NCBI GenBank assembly: GCA_946807835.1
Contig: OX327684.1
Location: 17,880,501 to 17,944,500, forward strand
DNA: 64,000 nucleotides
Direction: 5' to 3'
Source: Ailanthus altissimus
Lineage: Eukaryota > Streptophyta > Magnoliopsida > Sapindales > Simaroubaceae
Position 1 is the first letter of the stretch, and every line of letters begins with the position of its first letter. Both the position numbers and the translations under genes were made by a program. Of the stretch, positions 1-10,302 are shown piece by piece. The notes below the pieces were generated by a model, which saw only the letters and a program-made list of their open reading frames with translations, ran no database searches and was not told where the DNA came from.

Positions 1-609
1 AAAGACACTATACTAATTAATGATGATTGAAAAATTACATTTTACTATATATATTTTTTAAAAGTATTTAATAATATCACTTTAGCATGTTCACATGTGT
101 ATCAAGCTTCATCTTTATTGTTTTGACTTATATATATATATATAATATCAGTGATATTTTTGTTAAATATAGAGAAATTCAATTTTTTTTACATAAGTAC
201 TGTTATGGAGACTAAATTCTTAAAATATTGGAGAGAAATTCCTATATTATTTATTTGTGTAGCAGTAATGAATCTTTTAATTAATTGATCTGGTGTAAAA
301 GTCTTAATTATAAGGATCTCAAAAAATTTAAACTTTGAACCAAATTTACTATTTATCACAATATTATTCATTTTCTATGAAATTTTTTTTGAATAAACTT
401 AATTTGTAGAATAAACAAATGACACATTTATTTATGATCAGACTATTTGATGTATTTTGTTAAGAGGTAAAAAAAGGAGTTAATTTTAATTCCACTATTT
501 CTATTGCTTTTAAATTAAAAAATTTATGGATACCGTCTGCTTTTTCTATGTTGAGCATACAATAACAAAAATAATTTGATTTTTTTTCACGGTAGAAATA
601 AAAAAAAAG

Positions 610-772
610 GTTTATCCTATGTTATTGATTATGGTTTGAGATCTATTAACTCTTCCAATATCTACTATAGCATAAGAAGTTGCTTTTAGTGCATGGAGTA
701 GGATATTAGATAAAAAGTGATCAAGGTGATATAAAATTTTTTGGAGGCTTTAATGTGTGTCAAAGATTGAAA
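610..772 (+). pseudogene. hAT transposase C-terminal (dimerisation) remnant
   Basis: Reading from about position 640 gives DLLTLPISTIA, a stop, then EVAFSAWSRILDKK. After a frame change, LEALMCVKD follows at 741-767, then a TGA where the family normally has Trp. This order (LPISTIASE.AFS.GGR.LD, then VEAL.C..DW) is the hallmark of the hAT family dimerisation region. At least two stops and one frameshift show it is dead. No complete transposase or terminal repeats were found nearby, so this is a fragment. What is seen: the motif order. What is inferred: the family assignment. Confidence 0.6.
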
Positions 773-1935
773 AGATACAATGGACTAGAAACAAAATTAA
801 TAAGAAGACATGTTCAAAGATTTTTAGAACTTTAAGATTTGATCATTTAAAATAGAAATTTATAATTTATTAAAAAAAAGTTAAATTTGCAAATGATAAA
901 TGGTTCACTAAGTGCCGATTTAGTTGAGATATATTATAACTATAGTAATGTAAATCTGACATTTTATTTTTATATTTGTATTCAATAATTTCATATTTGA
1001 AGTAATATTAATAAATTTGTATCTACAAATTATAATTAGAAATATAGTTACTTACAATTAATAATTTTAATTATAATTAAAATATAGTAAGAAAAATATT
1101 TAAAAATTAATTTACAAATTAAGTACAGGCTCGTGGACTTGATTCATGCTGAGCCTATGATGGATTGTCATAGGCTCATGTCAATACAGGCTCTTCACAA
1201 ACTCATGCTAGCATAGCATGCTGGATCATAACTTGCGACCTAACACGACACGACCATGCGGGCTATGCCACACAAACACAACATACTACAACCCGACCTA
1301 TTTATCGTCTCTAATTATGAGTGACAACCAAATAATTAATATTTTTATTCTTAAAAGCTACACATATACAACTTTTACTAATATAAGCTTCACTTATAAA
1401 AACAAGTCTACTTTAAGTGATACCAATCGAACCCTAAATTCCAATCAATAGTGAAAGCTAAATTCATTTTCAACTATAATGTACGTAAAAATCTTTTTGC
1501 ATTTTTGCATCTTATTATCTTATTTTGATTTAATTTTTCCTCGTTTTTTTCTTGCAATAGCATAATGAAAGCGATTTAAGACATTACGATGCAATTAACT
1601 TTAAAAAAGTTATTTTAAAAAATTAGATGCAATTTCAAACGTTCGTATATAATTAAATCCAATCTCACAAAAAATAACAACATTTTTCTTTTGTAAAGAG
1701 ATAACAAGCTTAACTTTTCCTCACACTAACTTTAAAATTGTTCAAATTAATTTTAAAAATAACACAATCAAACATTTTTTTTTTCATTTGCTACATTTTT
1801 TCAAATAAAAAATAATGTCTAAATTCTACAACAATTAAGAGAAAGTTGGTTAATAAGGATATCTAACTCCTCACCAATCTTTAAAAAAAAACTTCTACAC
1901 CAACTACGAGAAATTCAATAACAAAAGCATAACAG
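773..1935. other. AT-rich gene-free stretch
   Basis: No convincing coding frame. A slightly GC-richer patch at about 1125-1300 contains the repeated words AGGCTC and TCATGCT and looks like old repeat debris, but I could not assign it. Nothing else is supported. Confidence 0.5.
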
Positions 1936-1940
1936 CTAAA

Positions 1941-2408
1941 TGTTGAGTATAATAAAACATAAATGAAACACTTTTATTAATACAATAAACCTAAAACTTG
2001 TAATACAAATTTTAGAAACTCTCACTCTTTCTCACTTATAACACAACACTCACAACTCAACACTCACACACTTTTTATTAAGTTTATTATTTGTTCAACT
2101 CTCTAACACTCTAAACTCTCAACAATTGATCAAATACTTGATCAATTCTTTATTCTTAACTTACTTACTTGTAAAACCAAATGAGGGAGGGAGGGTATTT
2201 ATACTTAGTTTCAATAAACCAAAATCACACAAATAAAATAATGTAAAACTTTATTAACTACATAAGTTTATAATACTTATCTCTTTAATTATTAACTTCA
2301 AAATATCTTACTTAATCTAGAAATTTCAAGAATTGAGCTTGTAAATATTTGGGTTTAAACTTGGGCTTGATGTTGTAATTAACTTCATTTGATGTTGTAA
2401 TTTTAACA
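1941..2408 (-). repeat. 3' LTR of copia A
   Basis: Begins TGTTGAGTAT and ends TTTTAACA on the plus strand, giving TG...CA ends. It matches 9676-10142 along its whole length. It keeps more G and C than its partner: GGGTTTAAACTTGGGCTTG here reads as an A/T-converted version in the other LTR. Confidence 0.93.
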
Positions 2409-3123
2409 CTCTTCCTCAACACCAACTTCCGTTCTTCTAACCACATTGAGTTATCTTTGAAACTTTTCGAACTTATCAACACCCAAGTTTTTTGTGAACA
2501 AATCAACCACTTGATCTTCGGTCTTAACATACAGTAACTCAATTTCTTCTTGCAGAACTTTCTCCCAGATAAAGTGATATTGTACCTCATCATGCTTTGT
2601 TCTTGCATAAAAAACTGAATTTTTTGCCAAATAGATTGCTGACCGATTATCACAATATATTAACAATTTATAATCTCTTGCCTGATGTAAATCCACCATC
2701 AACTGCATCAACCGTGTACTTTCTTGATCTGCCATTGTTGCTGCTCTGTACTCAGCTTTATAGTTGACAATGATACAACCAGTTGCCTTTTACTACATCA
2801 AGAGACTGTTCCTGAGCCAATCTTGAAAAAATACCCAGTGGTCAAACATCGTGTGTCATGATCTCTAGTATGGTCAACATAACAATAATAAACTATTTTA
2901 CAATCTTGGTCTTTCTTATAGAAGAAACCATAGTCAATTGTGCCTCTCACATATCTCAATATTCGTCGAACTGCTTCTAAGTGAGGTTTCTTAAGATTTT
3001 GCATGTATCGACTTATTACTCCAACTGCATAAGAAATGTCTGGTCGAGTCAATGTCAAATAGATGAGACTTCCTACTAGTTGTCGATACATAGTTTTATC
3101 TTCTAAATCATTTCTTTTATGAC
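2312..3123 (-). pseudogene. Copia A RNase H and end of RT
   Basis: The 131-residue frame at 2798-3193 shows [19 protein letters not shown] then [10 protein letters not shown], the copia RT/RNase H connection. A second frame at 2451-2735 gives YCDNRSAIYLAKN and ELLYVKTEDQVVDLFTK, the C-terminal RNase H block ending close to the 3' LTR. The two frames are not continuous, so a frameshift or stop separates them around 2740-2800. Upstream the coding sequence is split by the solo LTR starting at 3129 and resumes beyond 5614. Confidence 0.85.
2409..2423 (-). other. Polypurine tract of copia A
   Basis: Read on the minus strand the bases directly before the 3' LTR are GGTGTTGAGGAAGAG, a purine-rich run at the position expected for plus-strand DNA priming. 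Confidence 0.7.
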
Positions 3124-3128
3124 CGCAC

Positions 3129-5609
3129 TGTTGGGATTTGTGCTTACGTGCCATCCCATAATGTATAAATATATAGTGATTGTATTTATACAATTATTAT
3201 TTCTAATAAAATCGTTAATATTATTTTTATTAAATGGTAAGATGCTTGTAACGTTTTAAATATTGTATGATCTGAAGGAGTTCAGATTTGGTCTAAAAGA
3301 GTTTAGACCAGGGCTAAGAGTTAGCGACGCTAATAGTTATAAACACTAAGAGTTAGTGGTACTAAGAGTTAGCAAAATCTAATGAGTTAGAGCCTTGTCT
3401 GAAATGGGACAATGACCTGAGAATATATTAGTAATGATATAGCTGTAATGAGTTGCAGATGGTGCTAAGAAATGTCATTATGCAAGTATGTTCTCAAACA
3501 TAATGTTCCTGATCTAATTTCATCGATGCGGGTCTATCGGTGGAACCCATTAATATAGATTAGTGTATGTCTATATCTGGATGGTCCAGATGGTTAGTCT
3601 TAGCAAACCATGAGCTTAGAAGGAAGCTCGTATAGAGATGCAGGTATTCAGTAAGGACTGGATATTGAACAGACTTAGGAAGACATCCAATAGACATCTC
3701 ATAAAGCCGTCAATGGAGGGTCTTCCGAGTTGTGTAGTATTTGTGGTCCTTTGACCTGAGCGCCACGGTGGGCTTGCGAGTGATCCACCATGCTTTGGTT
3801 CCACACATGTTAGAAACCTTTCATGGTCTGATCGCTGGGTGTCGCTGGGTATGGTCCGATGCTCATGGAGTTCAGTGTGCGTAGATATGGGATCCATCAG
3901 CTCATATGAGTGGGTTGTATATCCTAATGCTCTAAGATTGTATTTCAGAAAGTCTTGTGGCCGCAAGCATAAACCTCGGAAAAGATATTCCAGAGGAATA
4001 AACAATATCACAAAAGTGTTTGTGGATATTGTTTTATGAAATATAAATCTGGAGATAAGTTCGTAGTTGAGCAAATAGAGATTTGACGGTGATGATCTAT
4101 ATCTCTGCTCTTCAAGGATATAAATGATGGAAGGATTATACGAATATGTAATAACCTCAACTTGTATGGTTTAACATGTTAATTTGTAATATCCGTAACG
4201 TGTGTGTGGGACATTGTTCACGGACGTATGGAGGAGCTCTATATGACAAATTAGGTGTGGACCTAGAGAGTCTCACAATATGAAGTATACTCGTTGTGCA
4301 CTGGGGTAGCGGATTGGATTGAATAGTTCGATCCAATAAATTTCAGCAAAAGAGAACGATTGTTTAGGGATCCCTCGGATTGTACATTTGTCAAGACTTA
4401 ATTGTTAGTAACATCACTTAATTAATTAACAAGGGTTGTTAATTAATAGAATATTGACAAATGACAAAATTTGTTCCATGATTTGATTTTATCTTTTTAC
4501 CATTTAACCATGGTAGTAAAAATTAGTAAGGTAAAAAGTAATTATTCAAAATTGTTTTGAATAATTAAATCATATATTATTATTATATTATTAGATAATA
4601 TTATAATATATATAGATCATGACATTGTATTTTAATACAATGAGTGGCCTAGATGTTGGCCATTTAATTACTCATTATAATTAAAGTAATTATAATTGTT
4701 AGGTAAAGATTAATTTTGGTGGCCATTATTCTAGTGCTTGGTTTAATTAATTCTAAATGGGAGACCAACAATAAAATTGGTGGAGCACTTCATTTTGTTT
4801 ATTTTATTTAATCAAAGTGTTGAATAAACAAAATGAATTTTTGGCAAAACAATTGAATTCATTCATTCAATTTTGGGAGAAGAATTTGGCAATGGCAAGG
4901 AAGAGAGGTAAGAGAGAGTTCTTTGAGTTTTATTCTTTCAAGTGTTGAAAAATAAACAAACTTCTCTTCATCTCCTTCTTTAATGGATGGCCAAAAATGA
5001 ATGATATGTAAATGGAAAAAAAAGATAATTATTTTGCAAAGAGTTGTTCAAATAATTATCATGTAGAAATTGTTTCTAATATTAATATACAAGAGTTGTA
5101 TGTTAAAGATTTTTAATTAATACAAGAGTTGTATAGAAAATATTTACCATCTCCATTTAAGAAACAAAAATTGTATTCAAAAGAGTTTGAATACAAGTGC
5201 TCAAAATTCTAAATACTAAGCTACCATTCTAGCTCTTTAATCCCACCAAAAGTTATGAACTAGAATTGTTCAACATATACTTCAAGGTGAGCTATTCACA
5301 TAGATTATTGAAGAACTTGAAGAATTTGTAAAGTTACCTTCATTAGGTGAGTATTTTACATTATGTGTTATAATACAATATTGTTCATCATGTTTATATT
5401 TGTATAATTGTTATACTTGTTCATATATGTGATATATATTGTTAATTATGTTCATAATTGTATAATTGTTATACTTATGCATATATGTGATATATGTTGA
5501 ATTTGTTAAAATGGGTGTATTTTGTAACATGCTTCCGCTGCGCATATAGTAATTTTTGAAATTACGCACACACTCGTATAATCACACACTCTATGATAAA
5601 CACCCAACA
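3129..5609. mobile_element. Solo LTR (2481 bp) nested in copia A
   Basis: Starts TGTTGGGATTTGTGC and ends CCCAACA, i.e. TG...CA with inverted ends, and is flanked by a 5-bp duplication CGCAC (3124-3128 and 5610-5614). It interrupts the RT/RNase H coding sequence, which continues on each side. It is clearly related to the LTRs of the second copia element in this window (41679 onward and 52114 onward), sharing the start GGGATTTGTGC...CGTGCCATCC and the long stretch AGGAGTTCAGATTTGGTCTAAAAGAG-like. No internal pol sequence remains, so it is a recombination product of a complete element. Apparent reading frames inside (for example around 3616-4074) are not family proteins. Confidence 0.92.
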
Positions 5610-5614
5610 CGCAC

Positions 5615-6700
5615 AACTTGGCATTGACTTCTAGCGATGTTGAGATAGACTTGCACTCTACCATCCCAAACTTCAACAATAAATCTTTGACATATTTTTG
5701 TTATCTTAAAAAAATCCTTTCTATTATCCGAGTGACTTCGAGCCTAAGAAAATGCTTAAATTGTCCAAGTTCTTTCATTTGGAAGCGAACTACTAAAATT
5801 TTTCTTGTTCGACGAATCTCTTCTTCATCATCTCTAGTGATAATTAAATCATCCACATATACCAGCACAATTGCAAGTTTCTTTCTATTAGCTTTGACGA
5901 ATAAACTGTTAGAGTGTATGGGGCCCACCAACGCTTTGGTACCCAACCAGTGGCTGACACCTCAGCACCTACTGGTGCCCCAGCACATAAGACGAACCTC
6001 TAAAGGCCTATAAGGCCTCCATGGAGATGGGGGCGGGGGTTCGATTCCTTGGGGGTGCAGGTTACCTGCGGATTATGTGCTGGGGCACCAGTAGGTGCTG
6101 AGGTGTCAGCCACTGGTTGGGTACCAAAGCGTTGGTGGGCCCCACACACTCTAACATAAACTAGAATCAGCTGGTGATATAAAGTAACCACCATGTGTTA
6201 GAAATTCTCTAATTTTACCATACCACGCCCTTAGAGCTTGCTTTAATCCATACAATGCCTTTTCTCAATTTACACACATAATCAAGATGAAATTTACTTT
6301 CAAATCCCATTAGTTGAATTATATAGATCTCCCGATCTAACTTTCAATGTAGAAAATCATTCTTTACGTCCATCTTCCACAATATCCAAACTTTGCTAGT
6401 TGCTAGTGCAAGTAGAACTCGTACTGTGGTGATCTTGGCTATTGGACAAAATGTTTCATTATAGTCTAGTCCATACTATTGAGAAAATCCTCGAGCTACC
6501 AATCGAGCTTTATACCTTTCCACCGATTCATCAAGACGTCTTTTGATCTTATACACCTACTTACAAGATATAGGTTTCACATACTTTGGCATTGGCACTA
6601 AATCCCAAGTTTAATTTTGCTCCAATACTATGATTTCTTCTTCCACAACTTTAATCCATTTAGTGCTTTGTGATGCTTCTTCAAAAGTCTTAGGCTCCTT
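5615..6700 (-). pseudogene. Copia A reverse transcriptase (broken)
   Basis: Minus-strand reading of about 6590-6330 gives RRLDESVERYKARLVARGFS, a stop, then YGLDYNETFCPIAKITTVR and KMDVKNDFLH, the RT N-terminal block. Around 6200 it gives GYFISPADSS, and after the foldback insertion it continues with [20 protein letters not shown] (5940-5860), which carries the YVDD catalytic motif. Stops replace expected Trp or Gln codons at several places. The 248-bp foldback element sits between the SS and LF codons. It cannot make a working enzyme. Confidence 0.88.
5908..6155. mobile_element. 248-bp foldback (MITE-like) element with tRNA-type B box
   Basis: Two arms of 83 bp (5908-5990 and 6073-6155) are inverted copies of each other. 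The one mismatch I found is GTTAGAGTGTATGGGG on the left against GTTAGAGTGTGTGGGG in the reversed right arm. The element is flanked by ATAAACT at 5901-5907 and 6156-6162, a 7-bp target duplication. The 82-bp centre holds GGTTCGATTCC at 6038-6048, a perfect match to the RNA polymerase III internal B-box consensus. It is much more GC-rich than the host DNA and interrupts the RT of copia A. No transposase is encoded, so mobilisation in trans is inferred. Family unknown; hAT or Mutator-type are possible. Confidence 0.88.
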
Positions 6701-6989
6701 AACATTTTCTTCTTTCGCCACAGCTGCAATAACATATTTGGGATTAGGCTTTCGTATTCTTATTGACCTTCGAGGATGAGATTGAGGGGTTGCAGGTTCT
6801 GCTTCTTCATATTTGGCCTCCGTTATTGGTTGTTAATAGATGCCAATTTTTCAAGGACTTTGAGTTGTCTCTTGCTTTATGTTGTCATCACTGCTTCCAT
6901 CATCAAGTTCTTCTTGGCTCGGCCGGATTTCAACAATTTGCTCATCTATCTTTTATTGTAGTCGTTCTTTTTTTTTAAAATCTGGAAGC

Positions 6990-7990
6990 TCCTCTTTGTG
7001 GCGACCACCATGAAGATGCTTCATCAAACACTAGATTCCTTGATGTGTAGCACTGCCCACTAGTAGGGTCATAATATTTTTATCATTTGTCCTGGTTATC
7101 ATATCCAACAAAGATATACATGATTGCCTTTTTGTCGAATTTGTTTCTCAGGTGACTTGGTACAAACACATAGCATATACAACCAAATACTCAAAAATAA
7201 CTCACTGTAGGTTTCATATCACACAACTTCTCAAATGGTGATATGAACCCTAACCTTCGATAAGGAAACCTATTAATCACGTGGGCTGCAGTCTTCATTC
7301 CTTCAACCCAAAATCCTCCTCGTACATTTTTTGCATGCAACATTCTTCTACAAATCTCTGCAAGTTATCGATTCTTTCTTTCTGCAACACCATTTTGTTG
7401 TGGCGTGTTGGCACACGTGAACTGATGTCGTATATTATTTTCTCAAAGATATTGTAAGCACTCATCAGAGGTATATTCTCCTCCATTATCTGTGCAGAGA
7501 CAATGAATCTTCTTTTCGACTTCTCATTCCGTTGTTTTTCTAAATTCCTTGAACTTAAAAAAAGTATCTGATTTTTTCTTCATAAAGAAAACCTATATAT
7601 ACCTCGAGAAGTCATCAATAAATGTCACAATGTACTGCATGTCACTAATTGATGGCTGTTTGACAGGTCCAAACACATCAGAGTGAACAAATTCCAATGG
7701 CTCCTTAACTTTAAACTTTGACTCCTCATATGGTAGTTGATATGCCTTGCCGTACTGATATCTCGCACATACTATATCCATTTTCACATCAAGTTGAGGT
7801 AGACCCTTAAGCATTGCCTTGTTTATCATCACTTTTAGCTTATGATAACTTACATGTCCCAATCGTGCATGCTACAAATCTACTGTCTCATTCTTTCGAG
7901 TCTTGTCTACATAAGTTAACTCTACTGATAATGCATAGATTGACTTTAGTCTTTATCCTTCTATTGATGGTGTTCCCATAATTTTTAAAT
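6990..7990 (-). pseudogene. Copia A integrase (broken)
   Basis: Minus-strand frames show [17 protein letters not shown] with [14 protein letters not shown] (pre-integrase zinc region; the second Cys of the usual C..CQ pair appears as Tyr), then [16 protein letters not shown] and [13 protein letters not shown] (core), TDNGGEY-type sequence near 7480 and a frame at 7295-7486 from the later core. Stops interrupt the core (for example after FSRYI and in the TTE.EVEKK stretch). The family, domain order and decay are clear. Confidence 0.85.
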
Positions 7991-8099
7991 TTTGGTACAC
8001 CTTAACATCTTGTGGACCGAACAAGATATAGTGTCTAAAAGATGTTAACTATAGTACTGATAATAAATTCTTTTTCATGCCAGGGACATGATAAACATC

Positions 8100-9075
8100 T
8101 TAAAGTGTTACTTTGTTAAGACTGTAATGAGGTGAAAGGATTGTGTTATCGATGTGAACTATAGGCAATCTTAAGTTGTTAGCTGTCACCATCATGCGAC
8201 TTCCTTTGCACTTAATCATATCTTGCAGCTTTTCTTTGTCACCAGTCATATGATTTGAACACCCTGAGTCGACGATCCAATCATTTTCATAGTCAATCCA
8301 TCCAGGCATTATCACTGAGAGTGATAAGTCTTCTTCCTTTATAGTGACAGACACTTTAGCATCCCACTTATCTTCACTTTTTCTTTGAGTTTGATGTGGC
8401 AGCATTACTCTCAATGGACATTTTCTTGGACTAACAATCTTTTGCCATGTGTCATATTTTTTCACAATTGTAGCATTTTCCTTCAAATATTTTCTTTTGA
8501 TTAGACTGACTACTATTGCTGCGAGTCCTCTATACTCCATCTGTCTGTGAGCTACCTTCTTGGTGATGACTTTTTATCTTATCATCATCTCTTTTAGATC
8601 CTCCACCAGCACGTCGTTTAAATCGATTTTTCCTTTTATGGATGTAGAATGCTTCTTCATTGCCTTTTAATGAGACTCCACCCATTTGCTTGGCAATCAC
8701 TTCTTGATTAGCAAGTAAATTTTTAAATTCAATGAGAGATGGTTGGGTTGGCCAGCCTTGTATAGCAGTAACCAAACTTCTATACTCGGGCCTCAAACCA
8801 TGGATGATAATTCTTTTCATTCTAGTTTCAGCAATAGCAGTAGTAAGATTTAACTCAGATATTTCACAGCACAAGGACTTTACCTTTGTAAAGTATTGGT
8901 TGATCGTTATGTTGCGTTGTGCAATCAACAATAGTTCATTCTCTAGAAGTTGTAGTCGCATGTTATTTTTCTTTGAGAAGAGTGATGCAAAAGTGTCCCA
9001 TGCTTCATTTGGCGTCTTGACCTTCTTTATATGCTTTAACATTTCTTCTTGAACTGCGGTCTTAATGGCAAACAT
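8100..9075 (-). pseudogene. Copia A gag and protease
   Basis: The 181-residue frame at 8530-9075 carries the copia gag (UBN2-type) signature: TPNEAWDTFASLF, then LENELLLIAQRNITINQYFT and RIIIHGLRPEYRSLVTAIQG, ending in a basic stretch. The overlapping frame at 8100-8540 gives the aspartic protease start DWIVDSGCSNHMTGD, with the catalytic DSG. The two frames overlap with a shift, and the N-terminal end of gag upstream of 9075 is degraded. In a live element these would be one polyprotein. Confidence 0.9.
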
Positions 9076-9661
9076 AGTCTTACTAGTTTTTACCTTCCAC
9101 TTCTTTAAAATAGCTTCGTCTATTGGCTACTTTACTTCATTCCCGCCAACGACCTCCCAAAGATCTTAACCTTGAAGGTAAGACTCCATCAACATCGTCC
9201 ATGTATTGTAATTTTAGTTATTGAGCTTCTTAATTCCTCCAACTACTTGAAGGTCTATAATTGTGCATACAAGACTTCAATAATGTTAGACAAGCTTGAT
9301 CTCATACTGCAAACTTGTAGAGTTTCAAATTCTTTACAACTCAAATAAAACTCTATTAAGGTCAATCTCTGACTGTCCCGCTATTACTTCTAACAACGTT
9401 TCCACTAGTACCACAGTAACAGTGCTTACATGTTTGTTTATATGAATTGTACACTAAGAAAGTTCCTAGGAAAGACTAGAGGGATCACAACGGTCCCATT
9501 TAAAATCCACACTCTTTAGGTAATATTAGTTCTTTTAACAGAACTTTCCTAAGCATGTACTATTTATACAACTACATTAAGCTCTGATATTAGTACCGTA
9601 TATTTGAACAATAACCGTATCAACAGTACTTCAACTACTGTTTTACGCCTCGAACAACTTA

Positions 9662-9675
9662 ATTCTAATACCAAT
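9662..9675 (-). other. Primer-binding site of copia A
   Basis: Reading the minus strand immediately inside the 5' LTR gives TTGGTATTAGAAT, a one-change match to the usual initiator-Met tRNA primer site TGGTATCAGAGC over its first ten bases. Position and sequence agree with minus-strand orientation. Confidence 0.75.
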
Positions 9676-10142
9676 TGTTGAACATAATAGAACACAAATT
9701 GAACACTTTTATTAATACAACAAACTCAAAACTTGCAATACAAATTTTAAAAACTCTTATTTTTTCTCACTTACTACATAACACTTACAACTCAACACTC
9801 ACACACTCTTTGTTAAGCTTATTATTTACTCAACTTTCTAACGCTTTAAACTCTTAACAATTAATTAAATGCTTAATCAATTTTTTATTCTTAACTTACT
9901 TCTTTATAAAATCAATTGAGAGAGTGAAGTATTTATATTTAATTTCAACAAATCAAAATCACCCAAATAAAATAATGTAAAAAATTATTAATCACATAAA
10001 TTTATAATACTTATCTTCTTAATTATTAATTTCTAAATATCTTACCTAATTTAAAATTATAAAAAATTAAACTTGTAAATATTTAAACTTAATTTTAAAT
10101 TTAATATTATAATTAACTTCATTTAATATTGTAATTTTAACC
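9676..10142 (-). repeat. 5' LTR of copia A
   Basis: Begins TGTTGAACATAATAGAACAC and ends TTTTAACC, where the last base has lost the canonical A. It aligns to 1941-2408 from end to end. Compared with its partner it has lost many G and C residues, especially in its last 120 bp. Confidence 0.93.
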
Positions 10143-10302
10143 CTAAATGCATCGATGTTTAATCAATGCCAAACAATAGATTAAAGGCATGAGCTACTGC
10201 AGTGGAATTGTTCTTTAAAATCTAACCTGTTGTCTTAAAAAATAATCTTTTCAACTACTATATAATTTCAGATAAATTTACAAAGCAGTTTGAGGAGGCC
10301 CA

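Larger units (their letters stand above)
1941..10142 (-). mobile_element. Ty1-copia LTR retrotransposon A (full length, dead)
   Basis: A complete element on the minus strand. Two LTRs of 468 and 467 bp (1941-2408, 9676-10142) are flanked by the same 5-bp target duplication CTAAA at 1936-1940 and 10143-10147. Inside, in minus-strand order, are a tRNA-iMet primer site, gag, protease, integrase, reverse transcriptase, RNase H and a polypurine tract. Integrase before RT is the copia order. Multiple stops break the polyprotein. The total length is inflated by two later insertions: a 2481-bp solo LTR at 3129-5609 and a 248-bp foldback element at 5908-6155. Without these and the second target-site copies the element is about 5.5 kb, a normal copia size. 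Confidence 0.95.

Noticed and set aside
3616..4074. 152-codon minus-strand frame that might be a gene
   Set aside because: It lies wholly in the 3129-5609 solo LTR, and related LTR copies at 42180 and 52600 do not preserve the frame.
6038..6048. A tRNA gene suggested by the B box
   Set aside because: No A box, acceptor stem or cloverleaf could be found around it; only the B-box consensus is supported.
6000..6194. Pro/Thr-rich 64-codon frame
   Set aside because: It is a translation of the foldback element arms and centre, not a protein.
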